From assembly GCA_002803225.1 (NCBI GenBank), contig NXFV01001230.1, positions 1-59,298 on the forward strand: a DNA stretch of 59,298 bases, written 5' to 3'. The notes beneath the pieces are model-generated. The model saw only the letters and a program-made list of their open reading frames with translations, was not told where the DNA came from and did no database searches. Source of the DNA: Gamarada debralockiae. Lineage: Eukaryota; Ascomycota; Leotiomycetes; Helotiales; Hyphodiscaceae. How positions within the stretch are numbered: position 1 is the first letter of the stretch; every line of letters begins with the position of its first letter. The position numbers were made by a program, and so were the translations under genes. Below are positions 33,672 to 45,122 of this stretch, piece by piece.

Positions 33672-33863
33672 AGAGGAACAAAGACATGGCAAAACGGCAA
33701 CCGCGAGTCCACAATCGATCTGGTGTTAGCTTCGGAGGAACTAGTATTAATAATAGTGAAATGCGCAATACACGCAACCGAACATGGGTCTGATCACAGG
33801 GCAATTGAGACGGTGTTCGATATGGCGACCCCTGAACGGACTATAGTGTTGGCAGGTCTGTAG
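33672..33863 (+). mobile_element. Non-LTR retrotransposon (LINE) endonuclease fragment
   Basis: The plus-strand frame reads RGTKTWQNGNRESTIDLVLA and continues through CAIHATEHGSDHRAIETVF. ST(I)DLVLAS and the SDHRAI motif mark the C-terminal end of the apurinic-type endonuclease domain of LINEs (for example Tad-like elements); His in SDH is catalytic. No reverse transcriptase follows. The frame stops at 33861, inside the left end of the palindromic element, which seems to have inserted here. Confidence 0.75.
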
Positions 33864-34417
33864 TGTAGTAGAAGGTACGGTGATATCTGGTGAGACATAC
33901 GAGCTCTAAATTTGGTGGCCGAGAAGTCATCGGAGACCGAAGCGCTAAATTCAAGCTGTAGATATAAGGGAAGGGTTGAACTTTATATAAAAGGGTAGAG
34001 ATTTTGAATTAATGCTTACGAAACCTATTCTGTACTAGCGCCTTATGCACCTTAGTATCAGGGTTCTCATAACAACAGAGTTGAAGTTGAAGGTTGAACT
34101 TGTGATGAAAGGGAAAAAGGATTCCGTGTTGGTGTTAACCACCGGTACACCAACACGGATGTCTAATGTGTTTGATGCTGTTGTTATGAGAACCCTGATA
34201 CTGAGATGCATATAGCGCTAGTCCAAAATAAGCTTCAAAAACTTCAATTCAAAAATCTCTTCCCTTTCCTACATAGTTCAACCCTTCTGTTATATCTACA
34301 GCTTGATACAGCTTATTCCTGTTGCCTGTCCCGATAACTAGTTGCCTGTACTGATATCTTGTTGCCTGTACCAATAGCCTGCTGCCTGTCCCTAGATACC
34401 ACCGTACCTTCTAGACC
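33855..34417. mobile_element. Nested palindromic (fold-back) element with tRNA-Glu-matching core
   Basis: Three nested inverted repeats share one centre. Outer ends: TAGAAGGTACGGTGATATCT at 33869-33888 against 34393-34412, one mismatch within this block. Inner arms: 33951-34076 against 34179-34306, about 125 bp and roughly 75-80 percent similar, including GGGTTCTCATAACAACA. Core: TCCGTGTTGGTGT at 34123-34135 against 34147-34159, perfect. The block 34141-34159 is identical over 19 nt to 25466-25484, the 5' end of the tRNA-Glu gene in this window. No coding frame. It looks like a non-autonomous fold-back transposon inserted in a LINE relic. Confidence 0.75.
34321..34400. repeat. 20-bp tandem repeat, four degenerate copies
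   Basis: Four contiguous 20-bp units each start GYTGCCTGT (34321, 34341, 34361, 34381). They lie next to the right outer end of the palindromic element and have no counterpart on its left side. Confidence 0.9.
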
Positions 34418-35020
34418 TATCAACAGATGCAAGCAAATTGCTTATTTAAAATCATCAAGATATTAAAATATCCCACTGTGGTTAAGCGAGAGCAAGCGCG
34501 ATACTGGCATCTTTGCCTAGCAAAGGGTCAGTCATAGCAGTCATGGTTTTGAAGTGGGAGAAAGGGAAGGAAGAGTTTACATACTTTGCAAATTGGTTCT
34601 AAGGCCATGTTACTAGTTTTAGTTTCTTGAAGTTACTTGACAGGTGCTGAGTTTGATCGATTAATCAATCATATGAAGGGGCTTCGCCCAATGTACCCCG
34701 CCTCCTTTCGATCCCAACATCTTCTATCCCTCTCCTTAAAGAACGCTACCATTTAACCTTACATATTTTCGTTGACCTTGGCCTAACAAATTCTGAGCCT
34801 GTCCTTGAACGAATCTCGAATTTTGGACAAGCTTGATTCATGATTTTGGTTCACCAATCAATCTTGCAAGGTCGTTAAAATTGGGAAAGGTTTATCTGGT
34901 ACAGCTACCTCATCCGGGTACTTCGGTTTCTCACACTAACCAAGAACCGTTCAATTCTAAAAAATTTTAACTTAGAAACAGTAGATTTAACTGTAGGTCT
35001 TCTCACCCTCTCTTCAAATC
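34418..35020. other. Spacer before the 2EXR gene
   Basis: No gene seen. AT-rich; holds the presumed promoter of the 2EXR gene. Confidence 0.4.
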
Positions 35021-35916
35021 ATGCAATCTACCGTCCCTGCCTCCGGTACAGCAAGCCCTATGGCCGCCTTTTCGGGAAATGCTTCGTCTCTGACGACCAT
35101 AATCCTCAGAGGTGCTGCCCATACAAAGTATTCCTTCAAATATTTGAAATCCCGTGGAAAATGTACGCTCCAAAGCCCATTTCATTCTATTCTCGCCTCT
35201 AACGCTTGGTAGATTCATATGTAAAACTCTCTTCGGCAGTCAAACAGAGGCTCTCTAAGGGAACCCCGACATCAAACATCGCTTCTGAGACACCGAAAGA
35301 GTCGACCAACCATAAAATGCACCTCGAGAAGAAAGAGGAAGAGCGAGGAGCCTTCAGTCTATTTGGCGAACTACCCACTGAACTGCGTCTGAAGATCTGG
35401 CAGATGACTCTTCCAGGATCCCGAGTCGTGCACATCAATTACAACCTTATACGGCAGTGCTGTTATTCGAGGGCTCGCATTCCCATCCCGTTGAGCGTCT
35501 GCAAAGAGTCCCGCAAAGAGGCCTTAAGATTCTACCAATTAGCCTTTGCAGCAGAGGACAACTGTGAGCGGATATACATGGATTTCTCGATAGATAGTGT
35601 CTTCCTAAGCTTCGCAGGCTTCCGTGACAGAGAAGCGGTCAAAAAATGGTACAATGTGGCGACCAATATTGAGAGGATTAAAACGCTATTTGTTTGTGAA
35701 GGATTGTTGAAGAATGTGGTGGAGGCTAATAATGGAAATGAAAGGTTCAAAAGTCTTCAAAACATCATTGTGATAGACCGTGGCTTTCCATTCAGTGGGA
35801 GAGATATGGCGGTTAGTGTTGTGTGGGATAGGGATCTCGAAGATGAGATTGATGGGCTTTTGGAGAGCAATGGATTTTGTTTGGAAGCTGGGATTCTTCG
35901 AAAGGAGAGACGATAA
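35021..35916 (+). CDS. 2EXR-domain protein
   Basis: Proposed exons 35021-35111 and 35213-35916 give 264 aa; the 101-bp intron has a CTAAC branch site 13 bases before TAG and joins in frame. Without exon 1 the first ATG is at 35317. The 2EXR signature is clear: FSLFGELPTELRLKIWQMTL, then PGSRVVHINYN, and PIPLSVCKESRKEALRFYQL. The rest is a variable alpha/beta tail. 2EXR proteins form large families in filamentous ascomycetes with no settled function; the domain resembles a degenerate F-box start. Not secreted. Placed at the border between the repeat-rich and the conserved block. Confidence 0.75.
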
Positions 35917-36178
35917 TCCAAAGAGAAGAAGGTGGGTTCGACAGGCTGCCTTCAGGTTAACTCCTATTCCGCAACAATTCTAGAAAATAGCGAGAGGATC
36001 TACTATAAATGAGGCGGCAGGTAGTATTGTGGACTTTCATAGCAATAAGGAAGTTCACTTGAAGCAGAGCCATGGATCAGACGTGAAGAGCCAGAGACCA
36101 ACATACGCAACATGTAACGGGTCGAAGACCACATGTCGAGGGCTATTTGTGCCATTGCAATCGCACAGTATCTTTGAA

Positions 36179-36676
36179 TCACTTGGTCTTCCTCGACGCA
36201 GCTTTCGCAGCAGCTTCCTGTCCACTCTTCGTATTCAACCCCACTCCCGCCAAAAACGATATTCGCATCATAGCCCCCGCATACACAAAGCCAATATTCC
36301 CCCAATCCATAGCATTCCACTTCCAAAAGCTCCAATATATCTCCGGGCCCAAAGCACTAACACTGTAGAGATGCCCGAAATCTGCCAGCAGCAGTCCAAA
36401 CAACACTGTTCTCCAAACCCGCAGGTCTGAGGTGGAGCGGAGGACGAGTGCTTCGTTGAGAGCGAATAGCAGGTAGAGGTTTGCCAATTGGGTGAGCACG
36501 ATGTTGGTAGATAGGGGGATTGTGGCCGCGTATGAGGGCGAGGAGGATAGATGCGTCATCTGCAGGTACTCCAGGGGCTTGAAGTGTGCGTAGAAGGCGC
36601 CGACGAGTGCAGAGACCGGCTCGATGAAGAGAAAGAAGGTTGTATAAGCTGCCGGCAGCTTGAATGGTTGGGGCAT
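36179..36676 (-). CDS. DUF7704 integral membrane protein
   Basis: A single exon of 165 aa. Four hydrophobic segments are visible: the N-terminal AYTTFFLFIEPVSALVGAFY, then LANLYLLFALNEALVL, VLFGLLLADFGHLYSV and a last one around WGNIGFVYAGAMMRISFLAG. The FxxEPxSALxGAxYAH opening and the LLADxGH motif are typical of this fungal membrane family. The Lys-rich C-terminus would be cytosolic. No biochemical function is established. The tail-to-tail neighbour is the 2EXR gene. Confidence 0.85.
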   Translation of the reverse strand: MPQPFKLPAAYTTFFLFIEPVSALVGAFYAHFKPLEYLQMTHLSSSPSYAATIPLSTNIVLTQLANLYLLFALNEALVLRSTSDLRVWRTVLFGLLLADFGHLYSVSALGPEIYWSFWKWNAMDWGNIGFVYAGAMMRISFLAGVGLNTKSGQEAAAKAASRKTK

Positions 36677-37682
36677 GGTGGAGGTTTCAAGAGGACGTTC
36701 TTGGTTACACTTCTCTGCTGGACCTGCTGATATGGGAATGGTCTGGATGTTGGCTTCTCTACTTGACGCTTCCCCTGCGTAGCGTACAGTCGGGATCGTG
36801 TGATGGCTTCCCCCTATGTATGTTCCTTTCCCCTATGCAGTCCAAATCGACGTCTTGTGATGGTCGCTGTATCAATTGGATAAACATGAAACGCGAAACC
36901 CCGGGATCTGTAATAGTACCTGATCGTCAGCCATCTGTACCTCACATGTTACGGAGAGGACTGTGATTTCGTAAATGAAGGCGCCACAATGTAGATTATC
37001 CTACAAGGATCTCGAGCCTTCGGAGCATTCTCTTGCGGAGGCAACATCCTTCCCCACCTGACTCTCTACAACTGAGACTGAATCAGACTGACCTGTTCTT
37101 CGTGTTGAGTCCTTAGGCTCAAAATGCGGTGTGATGGAAAGTTTTTTGATAATTGGGATTTTCTAGTCTCATCCTTTTATGCGGTTCTATGGAAATGCAA
37201 CAGTTTTACCGCATCTACCTTGCCGATACAGGCATTCTTGTCCCCCTGGCCGCGGGTAGCTTACCGTAAAGTGTGTTAATTTGCCCCCTCCTGGTAACTT
37301 TTGGTTTCGGGGTTGCCTGCATTTGGCGGGCGTAAACAAAGCGATGTTTTTCTCTCATGCGACCTCCGAACAAAACCAAATCCTTCTCCGCGCACCTTTA
37401 AATCCCTCTTCCTCCCCACATTCTTTAAATTCAGTCTCTTCATGTTGAATGAATCAGCCTGTCGTTACTTGCCGGTCATTCGCGAACAGCCTTACGAACC
37501 AGCCACAATCGCCATTGCCTTGCAATCCGATCCGGTTTCTCGCGCGTCATCGCCGCTGACTGAAACACATCAGTACGGCTCAACTGGTCACCAAACCATC
37601 TGTCAGTCTTCTACCAAGTCCAGAATTGCCTGGTTCAAGGATTGATCTAGTTGCCATAAAAGTCGACCTTAAAAACCCCATC
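36677..37682. promoter_or_regulatory. Divergent promoter region
   Basis: About 1 kb between the DUF7704 gene (-) and the F-box/WD40 gene (+). The 37380-37680 part is CT-rich and likely the 5' leader of the latter. No gene seen. Confidence 0.4.
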
Positions 37683-39823
37683 ATGACCCGAGTCTTTCGA
37701 ATGGAGGAATGGGCTCCTACCCAAGAGTCGCAATCCTCATCCACCGAATACTACACGCCCTCCCACGATTCCGACGAAGCCAAGGACTCCTTGTCACTAT
37801 TCCCATTCAGAAAGCGACTGAGATCGTTACCTCTTGGAAATGATTCAGACTTCTCAGACCGGTTTCAGAATATGTCCATTGGTGGCAACAAGGAGAAAAT
37901 ACCCGAGGAAGGAAAACGGGAAGGAGGGCTACGAGGATTATTCAGAAGGGCCTCAGTGTCCATAAAATCCAAGAGACAACGGCGGCATTCCCATGCGACG
38001 GAAGAGCGGCCAACAACCGCCTCGCCGTGGCGGCACAAACTGAGGCAGGCTGCGAGCTTCAACAGACATTCGAGATTTCTGTCGGTACCTTTTGACGCCG
38101 AGGGACCTGTTGATTCTTGCGAAACACTGTCGTCCCCCATACCTGGAATTGGTGCCGCGCCACCCATTATCCCTCGTGGAAGTGGTGGAGATGCTGCCCG
38201 GCGGACGGCTGCTGCACAGAACGAGTACTTTGGAAGACATCGTCAACTATTGCCTCCGGAGGATCACTTGGGAGATCGAGAAAGTGGTATTGGAATACCC
38301 GTTGCGACTAGTGAACCTCCCTCGTATACGGATACCTCGATCAGTCGAGTGGTCGGGGTGGACTTCATCAATCTTCTACCGCCCGAATTGTCGATCCAGA
38401 TTCTTGCTCATTTAGACCACAAGGACCTTTCAAACACCTCGAGAGCTTCTAAAAGCTGGGCTGAGGTCTCTCGTTCTCCCCATATCTGGCGGGAAGCATT
38501 TTTGCGGGAGAAGTCGAAGACCTATGCAACTAGCAGACCTGTTTCCCCTGGTGCTGGACTTGGGCTTCCACCTCTTAGACCTAATCATGACTGGAAGGAT
38601 TTGTACCGGATTCGGGAACAATTAGAGCACAACTGGAGAGAGGGGAAGGCAGCACCGATTTATCTCAATGGTCATTTGGACAGTATTTACTGTGTCCAAT
38701 TCGACGAGTAAGTTAACCGCTGAGATTCTTATTTTATACTATATAACGGTACTAAAAACTTCCTAGAACTAAGATTATTACCGGCTCTCGAGACAAGACC
38801 ATTCGAGTGTGGGATTTGAGAACATATACCTGCAGTCTGGTCATTGGTCCTCCAGATGTTGTCGAAAACCCTGCAATAATGACAGGAGAGGACGGAAGAC
38901 CTCAACACTATGCCACAATGCCTGACCAGAGCAGACAATCCGAAGCTGTACCGAAATGCGTCTCTTTCGATATCCACCACAACCAATCCATTCTGTGTCT
39001 TCAATACGACAAGGATATTTTGGTCACTGGATCCTCGGACGGCACATGCATTGTCTACGATATCAAGAACGGCTACGCGCCCATAATGAGGCTGAAACAT
39101 CACACAGCAGCTGTTCTGGATCTCGCATTTGACGATCGCTACATTGTGACATGCTCGAAAGACGTTAGCATCTGCGTGTGGGATCGCGAAACTGGGGAGA
39201 TGCTGAAGCAACTTCGAGGCCACTCAGGTCCCGTAAACGCCGTCCAGATGCGAGGAAACACTATCGTGAGCTGCAGTGGTGATTTCCGCGTCAAGCTCTG
39301 GAACATCGACACAGGGAAGAACATCCGCGAGTTCTCCGGCCACACCAAAGGGCTAGCATGCAGCCAATTCTCCGATGACTCGAAATTCATCGCCTCAGCA
39401 GGCAACGACAAGATAATCCGCATCTGGGACGCCAACACCGGCGAATGTCTACAAAAGATTGCTGCTCACAACAATCTTGTTCGTTCCCTACACATTGATT
39501 CTGTGAGCGGCCGATTGGTTTCAGGAAGCTATGATCAGGACATCAAGGTATTTGACATGGAGACTGGACGTCTACTACTGGATTTCCCACAGTGGCACCA
39601 GAGCTGGGTTCTCGGTGCCAAGTCTGATTACCGCCGTATCATCAGTACAGGCCAGGATCCGAAGATCTTGATTATGGATTTTGGGATGAATGTTAAGGGG
39701 ATTGAAAAGCTGGAGAGTAGTCCCAACCTAAGCCAGGCACGGGCTAGTTCTCCAGTCAAAAATTCACTACCAGTTCCTCGCACAGCGGCGCCTACCCCGT
39801 TCTTGGATAAGAGTGAGAAGTAG
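37683..39823 (+). CDS. F-box/WD40 repeat protein (SCF substrate receptor)
   Basis: Exons 37683-38707 and 38767-39823 (59-bp intron) encode 693 aa. The first 235 residues are disordered and basic. The F-box is at about 240-285 (NLLPPELSIQILAHLDHKDL followed by SRASKSWAEVSRSPHIW). WD40 repeats begin with LNGHLDSIYCVQFDE across the intron and run to about residue 640; GSRDKTIRVWDL, GSSDGTCIVYDI, CSKDVSICVWDR and SGDFRVKLWNI are clear blades. It should recruit phosphorylated proteins to an SCF ubiquitin ligase via Skp1. It resembles the Pof11/FWD group, but I cannot name the orthologue. Intact. Confidence 0.9.
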
Positions 39824-40628
39824 ACCACGGGATGTATGATAGGAGTTTGTTGGTGGGATGTATAGCGATGGGTAGGAGCGATTTGAGGGTGTTATATAGG
39901 GAGATATACCCAATCTTTTGGATTTGAGGGGGCACAGCAACCTAAGCCTATGATCATGGCGTTGGTTTTTGGAGAGCGCATAATCTCGAGAGTAATCCAA
40001 TTAGCGTGCATTGTACAGTACAGTATCTTGCATGTTGTTGAAGCGTTGAATTGCATATAGATTGTTGGTCTTCAGAAATCTTGGGTCTTGATGTTGATCA
40101 GTGAGGAAGAAGGGTGGAGAGTAGTTGTTCGAGAAATGTCATGTTGCCGGCTAGAACGCAAGGAGTTTGTTTCGAGGGAGCGCAAGATCAGTCCAAAGAA
40201 GAACCAAAAGGATCTTGATGTCTCTCAGGTACCTAGCACGACCCCTCTTCAGAAGAGGGGTATATAAAAATACCCAGATTGGCAAGGCATATTAGAGGTC
40301 ACAAAGCCCACACAACACAATCCACGAAATCAAAACACTCATACAAAATGATTCCAATTGTCCTTTCTTTGCTAGAGGAACTGCGTTGAGCACATCGGAT
40401 CACTTAAATCATTCTAATGCCTTCCCACCAGACTATGCAACTTCAATCGATAAGCTGGAATCAAGTAGCCAACCAGCCCCGTCCACTTTCGATACTCTCA
40501 CAATAATAAACATCCAGTCTTCCGCCTGCGTCACACTGATTTTTTTTACTCGGTACATTTCCACAGTGTTTTTGTTTTGCTGTTCAATATGTTCGGATAC
40601 TGATTGATTGCCTGCGAGCTTTTGTGTT
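39824..40628. other. Convergent intergenic region with a possible tiny gene
   Basis: Contains GGTATATAAAAATACC near 40259-40274 followed 70 bp later by CAAAATGATTCC (ATG at 40348), a layout like a core promoter and start codon, yet the frame ends after 13 codons. A protein-like frame without ATG follows at 40386-40607. Possibly a decayed small gene. Confidence 0.3.
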
Positions 40629-42579
40629 TCACGCAAGTTTGCCTTCTGCCTTGGCTTCTGTGATTTTATTTTAACAAACGTAACTTGGGCAAGGAAAGGG
40701 AAGCGACCAACCTTTAACCTGCTCAAAGACCTTCAACATCTTTCTTCTCGCACCAAGAGCATTAACACCTCTCTCTTCCAACGCCTTCTCATCCAGCTCC
40801 ACCAACTCAGTCCAGTTCATATCCTTAAGATTATCGGTATATTTGTGTAGCCTCAGACTTCTCAGCCAGCTGGGGATGTCCTGAAGAAGGCTGGGGTCGG
40901 TAGGGTCCTCCGGAGGCTTCGAGCTACCTCTCCTACCACGTGGAGAACGACCTCTTGCTATCTCACTATGATCGGACAGATAACCCTCATGTCCACTGAT
41001 GCCGAATTGACCAAGATTGAGGCTACCCATGCCGCCATTCATGTTGTTCATGAGAGGGGAGGAGCCGTCATACGCAGTCAAGAATCCGTTGTTTTGGGGG
41101 GAAGCGAAGCCCATCTGGCTGAAACCACCACCTTGCATAGCTAAACCTGGGGAGCTAGGGCGGGACCTTCGTCCGCCAAATCCGGGGTTTTGCTGGTTTT
41201 GCATGGCAAGAACTTGCTCTCTGCTGAGAACTTGGCCGTGCTCATTGATCATGACAACATTGGCTCCTGGCATGTTTGGTGGCAGACCAGGAGAAAGAGG
41301 TCCTTGTCCACCATCGTTTGACCGAGCGCGGCGATACTTTCGTACGTCGTCCAAGGCGAAACGGTTGTTGACAGTTGAGAGAGCAGCCAGCTTCATAGCC
41401 GTGGCATTTGCGACCATATCGGCTTGTGTGTTGTTGCTTGCGGTGTTGAAAGACGGAACCATGGGTGTGTTGACCATGGAAGCCCAATTTCCACTGCCCG
41501 CATTGTATGGCGAAAGTAGGGGAAGATCAGAGCCCTGGTTGTCTGGCGCAACGATAGTAGTCTGCTGGAGATTCGTGTTCGACGTAAGAGGGGAGCGAAG
41601 TCCGGCAGAAGGAGGAGGTTGCATAAACTGGCCCATTGGTGCCTGTCCGGATGAAGACTTGGGTCGGGCGGCTTGATCGTTGCTTCGCGAGCCCCAAGGA
41701 GACGGTGGTGGTTGGTTATTGTTGTCATTTGAACCCTCAGGGCCGGATATAGTAGGGGCTGCAAGTGAAGCACGTGCGTCGTAGGCAGCACTGTTTCTGT
41801 TGGAAGACGGAGGAGCTCCAGTCTGCTGTGTGAACTTTGCCTTCTCTGTAGCGATGGCCGCTGCAGCATCTGGGAACATGGCGTTGATGGTGGATGGGTC
41901 GAGTCCCGAGTGTCTCTTTGTGCCGGGGGTCGTCGGAGGTCGAGTCAGGGAATTTCTTGAGCCGCCGTCGACGTTGAGCTTGTCCATCGCACTGCTCAGG
42001 CGGTTTGACATCGGGTCTAGGGCAAACACTTAGCTGAAGATAGTTATAGATGGAGTCGGGAGATGGTTTACCTTTGTCAAAATTTGCAGGGGATAGAACA
42101 CCAGACATTGGGTGATTCTTTCCCATCTGCTGTAGAACTTGGATGAAGAATCTGATCTGGACTTGAGTCGTCTGCTGAAGCAGAGCATACAAAGCAGCAG
42201 TTCTCTCAGCCTCGCTCAAAACTCGAAACCATTGTTCGATAGCGCTCAGCTCATCCTTGAAGTCCTGGTCGAGAGTGGCAGCCGCCATTTCCTCCAACGT
42301 GGTCTCATATTGGTCGATGTCTGCTATCCATTGCTGAGCAATCTTATCAGAAGCATCGTTCTCTCCACCTTGTCCTTGACCCGATTGTGCACCATAGAAG
42401 TCGGAGGAGGGACGGATTCGACTCGAAGACGGTGAGCTTGAGAATGCCGCCATGTCTGCAGAGGCCCGAAGGTGATGCCCTGAGCCTATAGCACGAGAGG
42501 ACGGTGGACGGAGGGAAGAGGTGCTCGACTCGACCGGTGTGCTGTTGCGATTGCCGATGGCAGACATGTTGTTGAGCAT
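40629..42579 (-). CDS. vts1: Vts1-type RNA-binding protein with SAM domain
   Basis: Exons 42579-42072, 42016-40712 and 40657-40629 on the minus strand give 613 aa; introns are 55 and 54 bp, and the last exon encodes only EAKAEGKLA with the junction. The N-terminal helical block ([20 protein letters not shown] to SANFDKDPMSNRL) is the conserved Vts1 N-domain. A long Gln/Asn/Ser/Pro-rich linker follows. The C-terminal SAM domain ([18 protein letters not shown], then [16 protein letters not shown]) binds Smaug-recognition stem-loops in mRNAs and promotes deadenylation and decay. The start at 42579 ([11 protein letters not shown]) is the first ATG in frame. Confidence 0.94.
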
Positions 42580-44165
42580 CGTAGCGTAGAAGCTGAACAG
42601 CAAAAGGTTGGAGGACAGAGTCTTTGGAGAACTCTCGGAAGATGGAAAATCTGAAACGAAGCTTCAATTCCTAATGCGTCGTCGCACGTCAATGCACAAA
42701 CTGCAATCCAAGCAGGATTACTGCGAGTAATGGGCAGTGAGTGGTCCGTGAATATGAACTGGGTGTTTCGCGGCGGCGGAAGTTAAGGATCCTAAATCAA
42801 TGCCTGGATTGTTTGAGACCAATGTCCGGCAGCTGTCCAAATTTAGAAGGATGTGCAAATCGTGAACGAGAGTTCGGGTCGATCGTGGAGACGTCGTGAA
42901 CGATGGTGGAGTGGAGTAGAATATTGGCCAAGAGCTCCAGCAGAACTTGCTGACCTGCCTAATGAATGCACCGATTGTCAGCTTCGAGGCTTTTTGGATG
43001 GGCAAGTGAGATGTTTCGAGTGGTGCGCCGAGGGATAAGGCTGCAGGATAGGGCAAGCTGGGCGCATGAGGGTATTCTGGAGGACTCACAGCGGAGGGAA
43101 CAAACGCGACCTGCGATTAAAGGCGCTGTTGATGAAAGGCTGAGGGGGGTTTGGTTCTATTGTGTTGAAGAAAGACTGCCTTGTTCTGCACTGGTAGCGA
43201 GTGCTTCTCGTTCAGGAGAGGCTAAGCGCCGCCGATATGCGAGTTACGCCAGCCTGCAGCGGTCCCAAAAGTTCAACCGGGAAGTAGCGTAAGGATGGTC
43301 CTCGAATAAGATACAGTTCTTCATAGATTGGATGAATGTCTCACTGTACGAGGATTTTTTATGGGACAAAGCTTCTTCATGAAACCGTAACTCTCGATCT
43401 GAATGATTGTCAATTGAGCAAAAGGGGCCTTATTTTGCCACGCTGAATATTAAGACCCCACTAGCGGAGGGAATGGCCTATTGGGATCCAAGTCAGATTA
43501 TGTGGAGAGCGAGTCAAACTGGTATGTTAGGTTTACGCTGAGAGGTAAGACTTTCAACAAGAACTGGCGAATTCAACACAGCCAAGTACACCGATATAGC
43601 ATTAAAGTTACCCTCCTCAAGCAACTTTCTCTTGGTTTCCACGAGAATACTTCAGAGCTGCTGAGAAACGTTCCCACAGCAATATCGACAATTGAGATAG
43701 TTGTGATAACCGGGGAGTCTTGAACAATCAACTCTGGCCGTGGAGAAGTGCAGAGCCCCGAGGTCTAGAAGACCATAATGCCCCTATCCCCCACGTTGAA
43801 TGTGGCCCCAATCTTCATGCACCGTTACCCCATAGAGTATTGAGAAAAGGTGTTTGGTAACGAAGGGGCCTGGAAAATAATCTTGGCACGAAGATATAAA
43901 CCTTCAGCTGATGAGCATGGAGATGGCTCGTAAAGCTGTACACACAATGCCTTGTCTGATATTCGTCGTCACTCTCACACACATAATCACCATATCGAAG
44001 CCGTCGGGCTGCGAGGGTTGGACGAAATTGCTCCTGTTGATTTCTGAGACCTCAACTATCGTTCAAAGCGATGTCGATTTGCCCTCAATCCGCTTGTACA
44101 ATGCGACCCTTGCCAACGCAGCTACCACAGCCTAATCCCAGGAGAAAGAAACTTCATCGTGATGT
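42580..44165. other. 1.6-kb intergenic region
   Basis: Upstream region of vts1 and 3' flank of the eL29 gene. Open frames at 42966-43292, 43481-43723 and 43911-44135 show no domain and no splice partner. Likely includes a long vts1 leader. Confidence 0.4.
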
Positions 44166-44558
44166 TCATGCCGTCTCCCGCTTGCCTTCCTTCAACTCCT
44201 TCTGTTGAACCGTTAGCCCACATTCCAACTGCTTCCACATAGGTATTGCCGGGAACGAACCAAAGCCTTCATTGTTCCGTGCAGAGCATGTCTGTGGTTT
44301 CTTCGGAATTTGGGGTCTGTGCCTTTGAGGGATGGATATCTGGAGGTCTTAGGCTTCTTGATACTATCAGGCGTAGAGTAGTCAGCGCAGTTTGTGATAT
44401 GAAGCAAATCGCAGAGTAGGAAGGTGAGAGGTAGGTATGGATCGTACCCGTTGCGATGCGCCTTGCGGGTTTGGCTGGTCAAAACGTCAGTATTTCTTCA
44501 TTTAGAACAGGAAAGGGGTGAAAAACTTATGTTGCGAGCTGTTCTTACTCTTCGCCAT
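44166..44558 (-). CDS. rpl29: 60S ribosomal protein eL29
   Basis: Four exons on the minus strand, 44558-44527, 44474-44448, 44363-44261 and 44201-44166, encode 65 aa: MAKSKNSSQHN, QTRKAHRNG, then IKKPKTSRYPSLKGTDPKF, NHRHALHGTMKAL and a last exon KELKEGKRETA. This is the full eL29 sequence pattern, a small Lys/Arg-rich protein of the large ribosomal subunit. Introns are 52, 84 and 59 bp; the first uses an unusual GTTTTT donor, though no better one restores the conserved HNQ. Highly spliced short genes are typical of ribosomal proteins. Confidence 0.93.
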
Positions 44559-45122
44559 CGTGTCAGAAGTCGAAGGAGAGCAGTCTGAAATGATTGTGTT
44601 GCGTGTTGGTGGAGGTCGTCGATCGCGAAATTTCGCTGTGTGGGAAAACGGAAAGGCCAGCAGGGCTAAGCGAGGCCCAAAGGTAATCACGTGATGGAAC
44701 CCAATTTGGAAAGGGAAAGGAGCGAAGGAAGGCAAACGCGACGATCTAAGTTCTCGGACTTTATTCTCAAAGCTATCGTATTAATGGTAACAATGCTTCA
44801 GTCCGTTTCAGTAATCTAGAATTGGATATAGCCTCTTCAAAACACCGGACCCTTGATCGTTCGCCCTACTTCAGCAATCGAAGTAGAGGATCCAAGCCCA
44901 TGATCATGATCGCTGAAATAGACTGAGCGATTGATATTCCTTATCCCAATGGATACGCAATATGTTTTTATCAACTCCGTAACGGTTAGGGATCAACAGT
45001 ACTGTATGTACTCGTTGGCATTAATATTTACATCGAAACTTAAAGTCATTCTACAAAACACGACGCTATCCCAAGAGCCAGTCTAACAGGACCAAAGAGG
45101 AAATCGTCTAATTATCTAACAT
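44559..45122. other. Intergenic region upstream of eL29
   Basis: eL29 promoter (with TCACGTGA at about 44688-44695) and the 3' flank of the carrier gene. No gene seen. Confidence 0.45.

Noticed and set aside
43481..44135. Two plus-strand frames between Vts1 and eL29
   Set aside because: No domain; the first lacks an ATG; both lie in likely UTR or promoter DNA.
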